Assembly (NCBI RefSeq): GCF_003814555.1
Contig: NZ_RKQN01000004.1
Location: forward strand, 62,001-126,000
Direction: 5' to 3'
Length of the DNA stretch: 64,000 bases
Origin: Vulcaniibacterium tengchongense
GTDB taxonomy: Bacteria; Pseudomonadota; Gammaproteobacteria; Xanthomonadales; Xanthomonadaceae
Every line of letters starts with the position of its first letter. Position 1 is the stretch's first letter. The notes beneath the pieces are model-generated. The model saw only the letters and a list, made by a program, of their open reading frames with translations, did no database searches and was not told where the DNA came from. Positions 10,590 through 23,674 of this stretch are shown one piece after another. The translations under genes were made by a program, and so were the position numbers.

Positions 10590-12936
10590 GCCGAATCCCG
10601 CCTGCCCCCGCGCCGCGACGGCGCGGCGCCTGTTCGCCCTGCTCGCCGCCGCCCTGGCGGGGCTGGCCGCCGGGCCCGCGCCCGCGCTCGACCCCGACGA
10701 ACTGCCGCCGGTGGACCAGGTCTTCGCCCTCAGCGCCGAGGCGACCGCGCCGGACCGGGTCGAGATCCGCTGGCAGATCGCCGACGGCTACTACCTGTAC
10801 CGCCACCGCACCGCGGTGCAGGCCGACGCCGGCTTCGACGCGCAACCGCTGCAGCTGCCGGCCGGCAAGGCCTACCGCGACGAGTTCTTCGGCGACGTGG
10901 AGACCTACCGCGGCGAGCTGGTCGCGGTGCTGCCCGGCCAGGCGCGCGCCGCCCGCACCACGCTCAAGATCCGGTACCAGGGTTGCGCCGACGCCGGCGT
11001 CTGCTATCCGCCGCAGACCCGCACCGTCGCGGTGAGCCTGCCGCAGGCCGCGGCCGCCGCGGCGCCGGTGCCGTTCGGTGCGGGCCGCGGTGCAGGCCTT
11101 GGCGGCGGGCTGCTCGGCGCCGGCGGCGGCGCGGAGGCCTTGCCGTTGCCACCGGAGCAGGCGTTCGGCTTCGAGGCCATCGCCCGCGACGGCGACACCC
11201 TGCTGCTGCGCTTCACCCCGGCGCGCGGCTACTACCTGTACCGCGACCGCACCTCGCTGCGCCTGGACGGCGCGGCCGGGATCGCGCCGGGCGCGCCGCA
11301 ATGGCCGCCGGGCCGCGCGTACCGCGACGAGCATTTCGGCGACGTGGTGGTGTACTTCGACGAGGTCGAGGTGCCGGTGCCGCTGCGGCGCAGCCGCGCC
11401 GACGCCGCGACGCTGCAGCTGCGCGCGACCTTCCAGGGCTGCCAGACCGACGGCGTGTGCTACCCGCCGATGACGCGGACGGTGGCGGTCGAGGTGCCCG
11501 CAGGCACCGTGGCCCCGGCCGCGGCGGCCGCCGGCCCCGGCCGTGCTGCCGATGCGGCCCCTCCCCCCGGCCCCTCGCCGGACGCGGGCGCGGCGTCCCC
11601 CGCCGCAGCCGGTGGCATCGAGGCCGTGCCGCCCGCCTCGGCGGACCGCGACTCCGCGGCGAGTGCGCCCGCCGCGGCCGCCCGCGCCGAGACGCCCCCC
11701 GCTGCGCGCGGCGCGGCCTTGGGCCTGCCCTCCGCCCTGCTGCTGGCGCTGCTCGGCGGCCTGATCCTCAACCTGATGCCCTGCGTGCTGCCGGTGCTGT
11801 CGCTGAAGGCGCTGTCGCTGGCCGGCAACGGCCAGGACCCGGCGCGCGCGCGGCGGCAGGCGCTCTGGTACACCGCGGGCGTGCTGCTGAGCTTCGCCGC
11901 GCTGGGGGCGACCGCGCTGGCGCTGCGCCAGGCCGGGCTGGCGCTGGGCTGGGGCTTCCAGCTGCAGCAGCCGCTGGTGGTGGCGGTGCTGGCGCTGGTG
12001 ATGTTCGGCCTGGGCCTGAGCCTGTCGGGGCTGTGGCACGTCGGCGGCCGCTGGACCGGCATCGGCCATGGCCTGGCCACCCGCGCCGGGCCGGCCGGCG
12101 ATTTCTTCACCGGGGTGCTGGCGGTGGTGGTGGCCACGCCCTGTACCGCGCCGTTCATGGGCGCGGCGCTGGCCTGGGCGTTCGCCGCGCCGGCGCCGAC
12201 CGCGCTGGCGGTGTTCCTGGCGCTCGGCCTGGGACTGGCGCTGCCGTTCCTGCTGATCGGCTTCGTCCCGGCGCTGGCGCACCGGCTGCCCCGGCCCGGG
12301 GCGTGGATGGAGACGCTCAAGCAGCTGCTCGCGTTCCCGCTCTACCTCACCGCGGCCTGGCTGGCCTGGGTGCTGGCGCGGCAGCGCGGCGCCGACGCGA
12401 TCGGCCTGTGGCTGCTCGCGGCGGTGCTGCTGGCGTTCGCCGCATGGGCCTGGGCCCGCTTCCGCGGCGGCCGGCGCTGGGCCGGCGCGGCCGCGGCGCT
12501 GGCCTTGCTCGGCCTGCTCTGGCCGCTGCAGGCGATCCAGCGCCTGCCGCGCGGCGCGGCACCGGCGCTGGCCGAGGCGGCGCAGGCGCTGCCGGTGGTG
12601 CCGTACTCCGAGCAGCGCCTGGCCGACCTGCGCGCCGCCGGCCGCGTGGTGTTCGTCAACGTCACCGCCGACTGGTGCGTGACCTGCAAAGCCAACGAAA
12701 AGGCGGTGTTCGCCCGCGACGGCTTCCGCGAAGCGCTGGAGGCGGCGAATGCGGTGTACATGGTCGGCGACTGGACCGACGTCGACCCGACCCTGACCGC
12801 GTTCCTGCAGCGCTACAAGGCGGTCGGCGTGCCGCTGTACGTGGTGTTCCCGCGCGGTGGCGGCGAAGGCCGGGTGCTGCCGCTGGTGCTGACCCTGGAC
12901 ACCGCGCGCCAGGCGTTGGCGGAAGCGGCGCAATGA
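10582..12936 (+). CDS. dsbD: Thiol:disulfide interchange protein DsbD with duplicated N-terminal domain
   Basis: DsbD carries electrons from cytoplasmic thioredoxin across the inner membrane to periplasmic DsbC and related proteins. This 784-residue version has a signal peptide and then two DsbD-alpha domains in tandem. Each ends in the CYPP active-site signature (C135/C141 and C287/C293). A Pro/Ala-rich linker follows (about 310-380), then the eight-helix membrane domain with the paired cysteines C401 (MPCVLP) and C521 (ATPCTAPF). The C-terminal thioredoxin domain has C699-V-T-C702. E. coli DsbD has only one alpha domain and about 565 residues. All redox cysteines are present, so the protein should be functional. 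Confidence 0.95.
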   Translation: MTEPNPACPRAATARRLFALLAAALAGLAAGPAPALDPDELPPVDQVFALSAEATAPDRVEIRWQIADGYYLYRHRTAVQADAGFDAQPLQLPAGKAYRDEFFGDVETYRGELVAVLPGQARAARTTLKIRYQGCADAGVCYPPQTRTVAVSLPQAAAAAAPVPFGAGRGAGLGGGLLGAGGGAEALPLPPEQAFGFEAIARDGDTLLLRFTPARGYYLYRDRTSLRLDGAAGIAPGAPQWPPGRAYRDEHFGDVVVYFDEVEVPVPLRRSRADAATLQLRATFQGCQTDGVCYPPMTRTVAVEVPAGTVAPAAAAAGPGRAADAAPPPGPSPDAGAASPAAAGGIEAVPPASADRDSAASAPAAAARAETPPAARGAALGLPSALLLALLGGLILNLMPCVLPVLSLKALSLAGNGQDPARARRQALWYTAGVLLSFAALGATALALRQAGLALGWGFQLQQPLVVAVLALVMFGLGLSLSGLWHVGGRWTGIGHGLATRAGPAGDFFTGVLAVVVATPCTAPFMGAALAWAFAAPAPTALAVFLALGLGLALPFLLIGFVPALAHRLPRPGAWMETLKQLLAFPLYLTAAWLAWVLARQRGADAIGLWLLAAVLLAFAAWAWARFRGGRRWAGAAAALALLGLLWPLQAIQRLPRGAAPALAEAAQALPVVPYSEQRLADLRAAGRVVFVNVTADWCVTCKANEKAVFARDGFREALEAANAVYMVGDWTDVDPTLTAFLQRYKAVGVPLYVVFPRGGGEGRVLPLVLTLDTARQALAEAAQ

Positions 12937-12969
12937 CGGTGCCGGGAGGCGCGCGATGAGGATGGCGCG

Positions 12970-13569
12970 ATGACGCCCGGCCCCGGCCGGATCGTGCTCG
13001 CGGCGCTGGCCGCCGCGGTGCTCGGCGTCGCCGCCGGGCTGTGGTTCGACGGCGGCGGGCTGTGGCGCAGCGAGCCCGGCCAGCAGGCGCTGCAACGCGC
13101 ACTGGAGGCGCAGGCGCCGCCGGCGCCGGCGGACCTGCCGATCGCCCGTCCCGGCGAACCGCTGCCGGCCCTGCGCCTGTCCGCGCTCGACGGCGGCGGC
13201 GCCACGATTCCGGGCGACTACGCCGGCCGGCCGCTGCTGATCAACTTCTGGGCCAGCTGGTGCGCGCCCTGCGTCGAAGAGATGCCGGAACTGGACCGCT
13301 ACGCCGCCGCGCAGGGCGCCAACGGCACGCAAGTGGTCGGCATCGCCCTGGACGACGCGGACGCGGTGCGGGCCTTCCTCGCGCGCGTGCCGGTGCGCTA
13401 CCCGGTCCTGCTCGACGCCGCCGGCCCGCGCGACAGCAGCGTGCGCCTGGGCAACCGCGGCGGCGTGCTGCCCTACACGGTGCTGGTGTCCGCGGACGGT
13501 CGCCTGCAAAAGCGCCGGATCGGCCCGTTCCGCCACGGCGAGATCGAGGCCTGGGTCCGCGAAGATTAG
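12970..13569 (+). CDS. TlpA/ResA-family membrane-anchored thioredoxin-like protein
   Basis: This 199-residue protein has an N-terminal membrane anchor (about residues 8-25) and a periplasmic thioredoxin fold with the motif FWASWCAPC (C98, C101). It is likely a thiol-disulfide reductase that receives electrons from the DsbD encoded 33 bases upstream, as in cytochrome c maturation or general periplasmic reduction. The PEMPEL-like segment EEMPELDRY after the active site is typical of TlpA/ResA proteins. The client is unknown. Confidence 0.88.
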   Translation: MTPGPGRIVLAALAAAVLGVAAGLWFDGGGLWRSEPGQQALQRALEAQAPPAPADLPIARPGEPLPALRLSALDGGGATIPGDYAGRPLLINFWASWCAPCVEEMPELDRYAAAQGANGTQVVGIALDDADAVRAFLARVPVRYPVLLDAAGPRDSSVRLGNRGGVLPYTVLVSADGRLQKRRIGPFRHGEIEAWVRED

Positions 13570-13689
13570 AGCGGACACTCAAACGCCTGATTAAAACGCG
13601 CCAATTTCGGCGATATGGCGGCGAACTTCTGGACAGCCGCCCGGCCATCGCGCACACTGCCGGCCTTCGAATCCGTCCCGCGCGAGCGT

Positions 13690-14136
13690 ATGGCGCAGCT
13701 GCTGGCCCTGCATGGCCCCAACCTCAATCTGCTCGGCACCCGCGAGCCGGAGGTCTACGGCCGCACCACCCTGGCCGAGATCGACGCCGACCTGCGCGCC
13801 CGCACCGAGGCCGCCGGCCACGCCTACGCCAGCCTGCAGAGCAACGCCGAGCACGTGCTGGTCGAGCGCATCCAGGCCGCGCGCGGGGACGGCACCGGCT
13901 TCATCCTGATCAACCCGGCCGCGTTCACCCACACCAGCGTGGCGATCCGCGACGCACTCGCCGCGGTGGCGATCCCGTTCATCGAGGTGCACCTGTCCAA
14001 CCCGCACCGCCGCGAGCCCTTCCGCCACACCAGCTACTTCAGCGACCTGGCGACCGGGGTGGTCTGCGGCTTCGGTGCCGACAGCTACCGCTACGCCCTC
14101 GACGCCGCGCTGCGGCGCCTGGCGCCCCCTTCCTGA
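13690..14136 (+). CDS. aroQ: 3-dehydroquinate dehydratase, type II
   Basis: AroQ removes water from 3-dehydroquinate to give 3-dehydroshikimate, the third step of the shikimate pathway. The 148-residue protein starts [20 protein letters not shown] and contains the catalytic tyrosine region VYGRTT, the NPAAFTHTS loop and the [17 protein letters not shown] segment, all signatures of type II enzymes. A frame extension to 13615 exists, but the family start is at 13690. The gene precedes accB-accC, the common aroQ-accB-accC order in gammaproteobacteria. A 21-base GATCCG palindrome lies just after the stop. Confidence 0.96.
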   Translation: MAQLLALHGPNLNLLGTREPEVYGRTTLAEIDADLRARTEAAGHAYASLQSNAEHVLVERIQAARGDGTGFILINPAAFTHTSVAIRDALAAVAIPFIEVHLSNPHRREPFRHTSYFSDLATGVVCGFGADSYRYALDAALRRLAPPS

Positions 14137-14231
14137 TCCGCCGCCGCGGCGGATCCGCTGCGCCGGCCTGGGCCGGCCGCGGGCGCCGCGCCGACGGCCG
14201 CTTTTTCCCTTCATCCGCAAGAGGCCCGCTC

Positions 14232-14714
14232 ATGGACCTGCGCAAAATCAAGAAACTGATCGACCTGCTCGAGGAATCCAATCTCGCCGAAATCGAGATC
14301 AAGGAGGGCGAGGAGTCGGTCCGCCTGGCCCGCACGCCGCGCGGCGTGGTGGTGGCCGGCGCGCCGGCCGCGCCCGTCGCCGCGGCGCCCGCCGCGGCCG
14401 CGCCGATGCCGATGCAGGGCCCGACCGAGGCCGCGACGGGCGGCCCGGCCAAGCCCGCCGCCGAGGCCGGGCTGCCCGAGGGCCACATCGTCCGCGCGCC
14501 GATGGTCGGCACCTTCTACGCCAGCCCGGCGCCGGACAAGCCGCCGTACGTCGCCGCCGGCCAGGCGGTGAAGGCCGGCGACACGCTGGGCATCATCGAG
14601 GCGATGAAGATGTTCAACCCGATCGAGGCCGACGTCTCCGGCACCGTGCTCAAGGTGCTGGTGGAAAACGGCCAGCCGGTCGAATTCGACCAGCCGCTGT
14701 TCGTGATCGGCTGA
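14232..14714 (+). CDS. accB: Acetyl-CoA carboxylase biotin carboxyl carrier protein
   Basis: AccB carries the biotin that shuttles CO2 between biotin carboxylase and the carboxyltransferase during malonyl-CoA synthesis. The 160 residues comprise an N-terminal helix ([15 protein letters not shown]), an Ala/Pro-rich flexible linker (about 42-82) and the biotinyl domain with EAMKM, K126 being the biotinylated lysine. The thumb sequence [10 protein letters not shown] is also present. It is followed 10 bases later by accC. Confidence 0.97.
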   Translation: MDLRKIKKLIDLLEESNLAEIEIKEGEESVRLARTPRGVVVAGAPAAPVAAAPAAAAPMPMQGPTEAATGGPAKPAAEAGLPEGHIVRAPMVGTFYASPAPDKPPYVAAGQAVKAGDTLGIIEAMKMFNPIEADVSGTVLKVLVENGQPVEFDQPLFVIG

Positions 14715-14724
14715 GGCGCCGCGC

Positions 14725-16092
<1,368 letters not shown>

Positions 16093-16120
16093 TCGGTACG
16101 CGCCTGGCCTGGGAACGCGA

Positions 16121-16153
16121 CGGCCCGGGTTCGCCGAACCCGGGCCGTTTTTC
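16121..16153 (+). terminator. Terminator of aroQ-accB-accC
   Basis: CGGCCCGGGTT-CGCCG-AACCCGGGCCG is a long GC stem followed by TTTTTCG on the plus strand, 28 bases after the accC stop. Confidence 0.88.
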
Positions 16154-16249
16154 GTGGAACGGCCGGGGCCGCCGTATCGCCCGCCTCCGCGGCGGCCCGA
16201 GGCGCCGCCGCGGCATGCGTCCGTTCCTTTCCCGCCTCGCGCGGCGGGT

Positions 16250-16666
16250 TCAGCGCTGCGCCGAGAGGGCCGCTTCGGCCGCCTTCGCCGCCGCCTCGGC
16301 GCGGTTCTGCTCGGCGGTGCGCTGGCTGCCGGGGATCGGCTCGACGCCGTCGCTCGCGGCCGGGTTGACCACGGTGACGTATTCGCTGGAGCCGTCCGGC
16401 CACACCACCTTGAACGTGCTGCCCGGCGGCAGGGTCGAGAACGGCGCGCCGCTCTGCGCGCGGAACACCGCGGCGATCTGCGCCGCGCTGCTCATGCGCA
16501 CCTCGGGCGAGGACTCGACCGTGGTCACCGCCACCTGCGACAGATGCGCGTAATCGCCGTTCTCCAGCACGTCGATCATCACCCCGGCCGCGGCGACCGA
16601 GTAGCAGGCGAACAGCAGCGCCCAGAAGTAGAACTTGACCTTGTGCAAGAAGCGCGATTCTTTCAT
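16250..16666 (-). CDS. Membrane-anchored protein of unknown function
   Basis: This 138-residue protein starts MKESRFLHKVKFYFW. One transmembrane segment (about 13-31, FWALLFACYSVAAAGVMI) is followed by a soluble, probably periplasmic part with WPDGSSEYVTVV and an Ala/Glu-rich tail. I do not recognise a family. It lies 11 bases downstream of the gene at 16678 and the two probably form an operon. The start at 16666 was chosen because the anchor is then at the terminus. Confidence 0.65.
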   Translation of the reverse strand: MKESRFLHKVKFYFWALLFACYSVAAAGVMIDVLENGDYAHLSQVAVTTVESSPEVRMSSAAQIAAVFRAQSGAPFSTLPPGSTFKVVWPDGSSEYVTVVNPAASDGVEPIPGSQRTAEQNRAEAAAKAAEAALSAQR

Positions 16667-16677
16667 GTCGGCACCTT

Positions 16678-17628
16678 CTACTCGCTCACCAGCGAGTCGA
16701 CCATCTCGTTGACCACTTCCGCCCCCTGTCGCGGAATCGCAGCGTCGTAGACGAAGCTCGGGAAATCCTGTTGCGGGTCCTGCGAGCAGATCCCGCCGTT
16801 GGCGCAGTAGTTGGTCATCAGCGCGCCGTCCGGCCCGCAGTCCAGCCCCAGCCTGCACGCCGCCAGCTGCCAGGCGAGCTCGGCGAACTGGGTGCCGGCG
16901 ACCTTGTCGGCCAGCATCGGCTCGCCCGCGGCGGCGACCCCCATCGCCGGCGACAGCGCCGCGTACGCCTCCGCGTCCTGCGAGCGCCGGACCCGATCCA
17001 CCAGGTCCGCGCGGTACTCCGGCCCCTGCGCCAACGGCCGGTCCGCCGCCAGCAGCGCCGCCTCCGCGGCCAGGCTGCCCGCTTCGGCCGCCTTCTCCCG
17101 CACCACCCAGATCGCCTGCGGCGACAGGTCGTCCTCGGGGAGGAAACGCGCACAGCGGCGGCTCACCCTGTCCCGGGCGGCGACCATCGATTCCGAGCCG
17201 CGCAGCTTCATCTCGCCGATCAGGCGGGTGTCGCGGGCGTAGGCGGTCGGCGCCAGCGCGTACGGCGAGCAGTAGTCGTACACCCGGCTGATCAGCCACA
17301 GCGCTTCCGGGTCGCCGTTGCGCGCGGCCGGCTGCAGGCGCTGCGCGTAGGCGTACAGGTCCGGCGTGTCCTCGAACTCGCGGCGCAGGTCGGACTGCGC
17401 GCGCGGCGCCGTGGAGGGCGCCGCCGGCGTGCGTGCCGCCGCGGCGGCGGACGGGGTCGGAGCGATGGCGCCGCTGGCCGGCGCGTCCGCGCTGTCCGCC
17501 GGCGCTTCCGCGGCGAACACGACCGGCAACTCGCGCATCCGCTGCGTCGCCCACGGCGCCGCCAGCAGGGCCAGCCCCGCCACGGCGGCGACGGCGAGAA
17601 GCGGTTTGCCGGAGATACGCGCGCGCAT
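16678..17628 (-). CDS. Exported protein of unknown function
   Basis: This 316-residue protein has an N-terminal hydrophobic segment (about 9-26, [18 protein letters not shown]) that is either a signal peptide or an anchor. A low-complexity Ala/Pro region follows (about 45-75), then a helical domain with scattered cysteines ([33 protein letters not shown]). The helix pattern [21 protein letters not shown] recalls Sel1/TPR-type repeats but is too weak to name. First gene of a two-gene unit with the anchored protein at 16250, divergent from prmA. Confidence 0.65.
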   Translation of the reverse strand: MRARISGKPLLAVAAVAGLALLAAPWATQRMRELPVVFAAEAPADSADAPASGAIAPTPSAAAAARTPAAPSTAPRAQSDLRREFEDTPDLYAYAQRLQPAARNGDPEALWLISRVYDYCSPYALAPTAYARDTRLIGEMKLRGSESMVAARDRVSRRCARFLPEDDLSPQAIWVVREKAAEAGSLAAEAALLAADRPLAQGPEYRADLVDRVRRSQDAEAYAALSPAMGVAAAGEPMLADKVAGTQFAELAWQLAACRLGLDCGPDGALMTNYCANGGICSQDPQQDFPSFVYDAAIPRQGAEVVNEMVDSLVSE

Positions 17629-17779
17629 GTGGGATGACGAGGCCGCCGCTGCGGAGGAAGGACCGGCGCCGGGCGCCGAGCGGCCTATGCTAATGCAAGC
17701 GCCGCCCGGGTGCCGCGGCCGGCTTTACCCGGCGCCGCCGCCCGGTCACCCTACGCGCTCCCCGCCGTCCACCCCGCCG

Positions 17780-18700
17780 ATGCCCTTTCTCGAACTCACC
17801 CTGCCCTGCAGCGAAGCCCAGCAGCCGCGTTACGAGCGCGCGCTGGAGGACGTCGGCGCGCTCGCCGTGACCCTGGCCGACGCCCATGCCGACGCGCCCG
17901 ACGAGCAGGCGATCTTCGAGCCCGGGGTCGGCGAGACCCCGCTGTGGCGCGAGCTGCGCCTGACCGCGTTGTTCCCCGCCGGGACCCCGCCCACGCTGCT
18001 GCTGCACGCGCTCGGCGCGGCCGATGCGGGCCTGGACTGGTCGCAGGCCGAGTTCCGCGAGGTCGCCGACCAGGACTGGGAACGCGCCTGGATGGACCAG
18101 TACGAACCGCTGCGCTTCGGCGCGCGCACCTGGATCGTGCCGTGGAACCGCGACCTGCCTGCGGAGGCCGAAGCGGCCGACGCGGCGGTGGTGCGGCTCG
18201 ACCCCGGCCTCGCATTCGGCTCCGGCACCCATCCGACCACCGCGCTGTGCCTGCAGTGGCTGGACCGGCTCGCCGGCGAAGGCACGCTGCAGGGCGCGCG
18301 CGTGCTCGACTTCGGCTGCGGCTCGGGCATCCTCGCGCTGGCCGCGCTCAAGCTCGGCGCCGCGCATGCGGTCGGCGTCGACAACGATCCGCAGGCGCTG
18401 CTCGCCACCCGCGACAACGCCGGGCGCAACGGCCTGGGCGAACGGCTCGACGCCTACCTGCCGCAGGACGAACCGGCGGCGACCTATCCGGTGGTGGTCG
18501 CCAACATCCTCGCCTCGGCGCTGGTGCAGCTCGCCGACGTGCTGGGCGCACGGGTCGCGCCGGGCGGGCGGCTGGCGATGTCGGGCATCCTCGCCGGCCA
18601 GGAGGACGAAGTGATCGGACGCTACGCCGCCGCGTTCGACGAACTGCGCAGCGAGCGCCATGAGGACTGGATGCTCGTCACCGGCGTGCGCCGGCGCTGA
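17780..18700 (+). CDS. prmA: Ribosomal protein L11 methyltransferase
   Basis: PrmA trimethylates several amino groups of ribosomal protein L11 using S-adenosylmethionine. The 306-residue protein has the N-terminal L11-recognition domain followed by a Rossmann methyltransferase domain. Seen in it are [20 protein letters not shown] (from residue 175), the acidic GVDNDPQAL strand and the catalytic loop VVANILAS. The start at 17780 ([14 protein letters not shown]) gives the usual length, and the longer open frame upstream is not homologous. A TATGCT box at 17686 could belong to its promoter. Confidence 0.96.
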   Translation: MPFLELTLPCSEAQQPRYERALEDVGALAVTLADAHADAPDEQAIFEPGVGETPLWRELRLTALFPAGTPPTLLLHALGAADAGLDWSQAEFREVADQDWERAWMDQYEPLRFGARTWIVPWNRDLPAEAEAADAAVVRLDPGLAFGSGTHPTTALCLQWLDRLAGEGTLQGARVLDFGCGSGILALAALKLGAAHAVGVDNDPQALLATRDNAGRNGLGERLDAYLPQDEPAATYPVVVANILASALVQLADVLGARVAPGGRLAMSGILAGQEDEVIGRYAAAFDELRSERHEDWMLVTGVRRR

Positions 18701-18733
18701 ACCGGGGCGCGGCCGGCATGCTTGAATAAGCCC

Positions 18734-19450
18734 ATGTCCGCCACCTGCCCGCACTGCGGCCACGCGCCCGCCTCCGACCCCGCGCACGATGCGGCCGGCG
18801 CGGATTGCCCGCGCTGCGGCGCGCCGGCGATGTCGGCGGCGACGGAGACGGCGGCACCCACGGCCGCGCGCGACGGCGCCGGTCCGCCCGCCGCGCTCGC
18901 GCCCTCCGTCCCGCGGCCGAATCGTCCCGCGCCGCGCCCGACGCCGAGCTTCGTGCGCATTCCCGCAGCGACCGCCGCGAACGCACGCATGTCGTGGCGC
19001 TGGCATCTGGCGGTCGCGCTGCTGCTCGTCGCGCTGGTGCTGCAGGCGCTGCTCGCGCAACGCCACGAGCTCGCCGCCGACGCGCGCTGGCGGCCGGCGC
19101 TGGGCGCGCTGTGCACGCTGCTGCGCTGCAGCCTGCCGCCGTGGCGGGAACCCGATGCGTTCGCGATGCTCGAGCGCAGCGTGCAGCCGCGCGCCGACCG
19201 CCCCGGCGCGCTCGCCGTGCGCGCCAGCTTCCGCAACGACGCGCGCTGGCCGCAGCCCTGGCCGACGCTGGTGCTGAGCCTGTCCGACGTCGACGGCCGC
19301 CTGGTCGGCATGCGCGCGTTCGCCCCGCACGAGTACCGCCGCGGCCATCGCCCGGGCGACCTGCTCGCGCCGGGGCAGAGCGCGGCGGTCGCGTTCGACG
19401 TCGCCGAGCCTGCGCCGCGGATCGTCGCGTTCACCTTCGACTTCCGCTGA
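18734..19450 (+). CDS. Zinc-ribbon and DUF3426 domain membrane protein
   Basis: This 238-residue protein combines an N-terminal zinc ribbon (CPHCGHAP and CPRCGAP), a Pro/Ala-rich stretch, one transmembrane helix (about 92-113, [19 protein letters not shown]) and a C-terminal DUF3426 domain ([19 protein letters not shown]). This architecture is widespread between prmA and fis in beta- and gammaproteobacteria. Its function is unknown; the ribbon would face the cytoplasm and DUF3426 the periplasm. ATG at 18734 was chosen over a TTG four codons upstream. It starts 33 bases after prmA, so it is probably co-transcribed with it. Confidence 0.85.
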   Translation: MSATCPHCGHAPASDPAHDAAGADCPRCGAPAMSAATETAAPTAARDGAGPPAALAPSVPRPNRPAPRPTPSFVRIPAATAANARMSWRWHLAVALLLVALVLQALLAQRHELAADARWRPALGALCTLLRCSLPPWREPDAFAMLERSVQPRADRPGALAVRASFRNDARWPQPWPTLVLSLSDVDGRLVGMRAFAPHEYRRGHRPGDLLAPGQSAAVAFDVAEPAPRIVAFTFDFR

Positions 19451-19466
19451 ACGGTGCGCCATCGCG

Positions 19467-19496
19467 TTGTCCTCCGCGACGGACGCGCGCTAGACT
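19467..19496 (+). promoter_or_regulatory. Putative sigma-70 promoter of fis
   Basis: TTGTCC (19467-19472), an 18-base spacer and TAGACT (19491-19496) stand 56 bases before the fis start. Each box matches four of six consensus bases. Suggestive only. Confidence 0.4.
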
Positions 19497-19551
19497 CGCC
19501 CTCCCGTCGGCCCGCCGTCGCCGCCGACGGCGCACTCGCCCGGGAACCGAC

Positions 19552-19824
19552 TTGAACGCCGCCGCCTCCGACCGCAACGATCCTCGTGCCGCGCCTCGCG
19601 TCCCGCTGCGCGAACACGTCGCGGCCTCGATCCGGCGCTACCTCGGCGACCTCAACGGCTGCGACGCCGAAAACCTCTACGAGGTCGCGCTGCGCGAGCT
19701 GGAAATCCCGCTCTTCGTCGAAGTGCTGCAGCACTGCGACGGCAACCAGAGCCGCGCCGCGGCGATGCTCGGCATCCACCGCGCGACGCTGCGCAAGAAA
19801 CTGCGCGAGTACGGCCTGGGCTGA
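19552..19824 (+). CDS. fis: DNA-binding protein Fis
   Basis: Fis is a nucleoid protein and transcription factor abundant in early exponential growth. The 90-residue product has the N-terminal arm, the four-helix core ([20 protein letters not shown]) and the C-terminal helix-turn-helix [20 protein letters not shown]. The start is read as TTG at 19552, giving the usual length and N-terminus (MNAAS); no ATG or GTG is available in frame nearby. It precedes purH, from which it is separated by 67 bases. Confidence 0.93.
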   Translation: MNAAASDRNDPRAAPRVPLREHVAASIRRYLGDLNGCDAENLYEVALRELEIPLFVEVLQHCDGNQSRAAAMLGIHRATLRKKLREYGLG

Positions 19825-19855
19825 ACGTGCGGCCCGGCCCGCGCAGCCCGGCGGC

Positions 19856-19861
19856 TATAAT
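19856..19861 (+). promoter_or_regulatory. Possible -10 box of purH
   Basis: A perfect TATAAT lies 30 bases upstream of the purH start. No good -35 box is visible at the right distance, so this is only a candidate. Confidence 0.3.
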
Positions 19862-19891
19862 CCGCGCCTCTCCCGCCCGCCCTCTCCGCGC

Positions 19892-21481
<1,590 letters not shown>

Positions 21482-21648
21482 CCGGCGGCGCGCAGCGCCG
21501 ATCCTGCGGGATCGCGACACCCTCGTCGTCGCTGCGCGTCCGCAGGAACGCGGGCCGGGCGCATGGCGCCGGCGGGCTACCCACTGACCGCGCCACGACC
21601 GCCGCCGGCGCAGACTGCCGGCACGAGGAAGAGCGCAAGGAGTCGACG

Positions 21649-22152
21649 ATGTGGATCCGCACCGAAACCGAAGCCGACCATGCCGCGATCGACGCGGTCC
21701 TCGCCGCCGCGTTCGCCGGCGCGCCCGGCCACGGCGAGGTGGAGCGCCGCATCGTCCGTGCGCTGCGCGCGGCGGGCGCGCTGACGCTGTCGCTGGTGGC
21801 GGACATCGACGGGCGCGTCGCCGGCCACGTGGCGTTCTCGCCGGTCGCGATCGGCGACGCCGCCGGCTGGTACGGCCTCGGCCCGCTGGCGGTGGCGCCG
21901 GCGGACCAGGGCCACGGCGTCGGCGGCGCGCTGGTGCGCGCCGGCCTGGTCGAACTGGAGCGGCTGCGCGCGGCCGGCTGCGTGGTGCTCGGCGATCCCG
22001 GCTACTACGGCCGCTTCGGCTTCGCCGTGCGCCCGGGCCTGCGCTACCCGGGCGTGCCGAGCGAGTACTTCATGGCCCTGCCGCTGGACGAGCACGCGAT
22101 GCTGCCGCAGGGCGAGGCGCGCTACCACGCGGCGTTCGCGGCGGCGGGCTGA
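21649..22152 (+). CDS. GNAT family N-acetyltransferase
   Basis: This 167-residue protein has the YhbS-type GNAT fold. Motif A, binding acetyl-CoA, reads LGPLAVAPADQGHGVGGALV, and LGDPGYYGRFGFAV marks motif B of this subfamily. AAGGAG stands 7 bases before the ATG. The substrate cannot be told from sequence. It follows purH after 167 bases and probably has its own promoter. Confidence 0.85.
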   Translation: MWIRTETEADHAAIDAVLAAAFAGAPGHGEVERRIVRALRAAGALTLSLVADIDGRVAGHVAFSPVAIGDAAGWYGLGPLAVAPADQGHGVGGALVRAGLVELERLRAAGCVVLGDPGYYGRFGFAVRPGLRYPGVPSEYFMALPLDEHAMLPQGEARYHAAFAAAG

Positions 22153-22225
22153 ACCCTGCTTCGCGGGGACACCGCCGCGCCCGCAACCGCGGCGCGGCAG
22201 CGCCGCCAACGCGCTCAACGCGCGA

Positions 22226-23674
22226 CTAGCGGCTTGGCTCGCGCCAGATCTCCCGGTCCACGCCCTCGCCCAGTTCCGGGTAGTCCGCGATGTGGAAGGC
22301 CGGCGCCTTGCCCTGGTCGAGCTGGCGGTCGTAGTCGCGGGTCAGCTTCACCACCACGCCCGACAGCATCACCAGCGCGACCAGGTTGATCGAGGCCATC
22401 AGCGCCATCGCCGCGTCGGCCGCGTCCCACACCAGCTGCACCTTCGAGTACACGCCCCAGACGATCACCGCCAGCGCGGCCACGCGCAGCAGCAGCAGCG
22501 ACTTCGCGCCGCCGCCCAGGTACAGCAGGTTGCTCTCGGCGTAGGAGTAGTTGCCGATGATGGTGGTGAAGGCGAAGAAGAACAGCGCGATCGCGACGAA
22601 GTAGGTGCCGGCGCCGCCGAAGAACGCCGCCATCGCGTTCTGGGTGATCTGCACGCCGTCGCCGCCCTGGCCGAGCGCGCCGGACAGCAGGATCACGAAG
22701 CCGGTGGCGCTGCAGATCAGCAGCGTGTCGATGAACACGCCCAACGACTGCACCAGGCCCTGGCTCGAGGGATGGTGCGGCACCGGCGTCGCCGCCGCGG
22801 CCACGTTCGGCGCGCTGCCCATGCCGGCCTCGTTCGAATACAGCCCGCGCTTCACGCCCTGCAGCATCGCCACCGCGAGCGCGCCGAGCAGCCCGCCCGC
22901 CGCCGCATCCAGGCCGAACGCGCCGCGCAGCACCAGCGCCAGCACCTCGGGCACCTCCGGCAGGTGCGTCAGCACCACCCACGCGGCCAGGCCGAGGTAA
23001 CCCAGCGACATGAACGGCACCACCCATTCGGCGAAACGCGCCACCGCGCGCAGGCCGCCGAAGATGATCGCCGCGGTCAGCAGCACCAGGCCGGCCGCGA
23101 TCTGCGCCTGGCTGAAGCCGAACGCGCCGCGTAGCGACTGCGCCATCGCGTTCGCGTGCACGCTGCTGAACACCAAGCCGTAGGTGAGCAGCAGGCACCA
23201 GGCGAAGGCGGCGCCCATCCACGGCCGCTTCAGCCCGCGGCTCATGTAGTACGACGGCCCGCCGCGGTACTGGCCGCGGTCGTCGCGCACCTTGTACAGC
23301 TGCGCCAGCGCGCTCTCCGCGTACGCGGTGGCCATGCCGAGCACCGCCGTGCACCACATCCAGAACAGCGCGCCCGGCCCGCCCACGCTCAGCGCGATCG
23401 CCACGCCGGCGAGGTTGCCGGTGCCCACGCGCGAGGCCAGCGAGGTGCACAGCGCCTGGAACGGCGAGATGCCGGCGCTGTCGCCGCCGGTGCCGCGGCC
23501 GACCACGTGCAGCATGTGCGGGAAGCGGCGCAGCTGCAGGAAGCGCAGGCGCACGGTGAAGTACAGCCCCACCGCGAGCAGGCCGTACACCAGCACGTAG
23601 TCCCACAGCGCGCGGTTGATCAGGCCGATCACCGGCGCGACCAGGGCTTCGATCCACTGCAGCAGGACTTCCAT
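22226..23674 (-). CDS. Sodium:alanine symporter (AGCS family)
   Basis: This 482-residue integral membrane protein imports alanine, glycine or a similar amino acid with sodium. The family signature is seen as [16 protein letters not shown], with a cysteine where an aliphatic residue is usual. Other AGCS features are [25 protein letters not shown] and [13 protein letters not shown]. About ten to eleven hydrophobic segments can be counted. The start at 23674 ([12 protein letters not shown]) is the family start, and the longer open frame upstream is low-complexity DNA. Divergent from purD. Confidence 0.92.
   Translation of the reverse strand: MEVLLQWIEALVAPVIGLINRALWDYVLVYGLLAVGLYFTVRLRFLQLRRFPHMLHVVGRGTGGDSAGISPFQALCTSLASRVGTGNLAGVAIALSVGGPGALFWMWCTAVLGMATAYAESALAQLYKVRDDRGQYRGGPSYYMSRGLKRPWMGAAFAWCLLLTYGLVFSSVHANAMAQSLRGAFGFSQAQIAAGLVLLTAAIIFGGLRAVARFAEWVVPFMSLGYLGLAAWVVLTHLPEVPEVLALVLRGAFGLDAAAGGLLGALAVAMLQGVKRGLYSNEAGMGSAPNVAAAATPVPHHPSSQGLVQSLGVFIDTLLICSATGFVILLSGALGQGGDGVQITQNAMAAFFGGAGTYFVAIALFFFAFTTIIGNYSYAESNLLYLGGGAKSLLLLRVAALAVIVWGVYSKVQLVWDAADAAMALMASINLVALVMLSGVVVKLTRDYDRQLDQGKAPAFHIADYPELGEGVDREIWREPSR

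Noticed and set aside
14135-14155. Palindrome GATCCGCCGCCGCGGCGGATC after aroQ
   Set aside because: No T-tract follows directly, and aroQ-accB-accC is likely co-transcribed. It was left as an unexplained palindrome.
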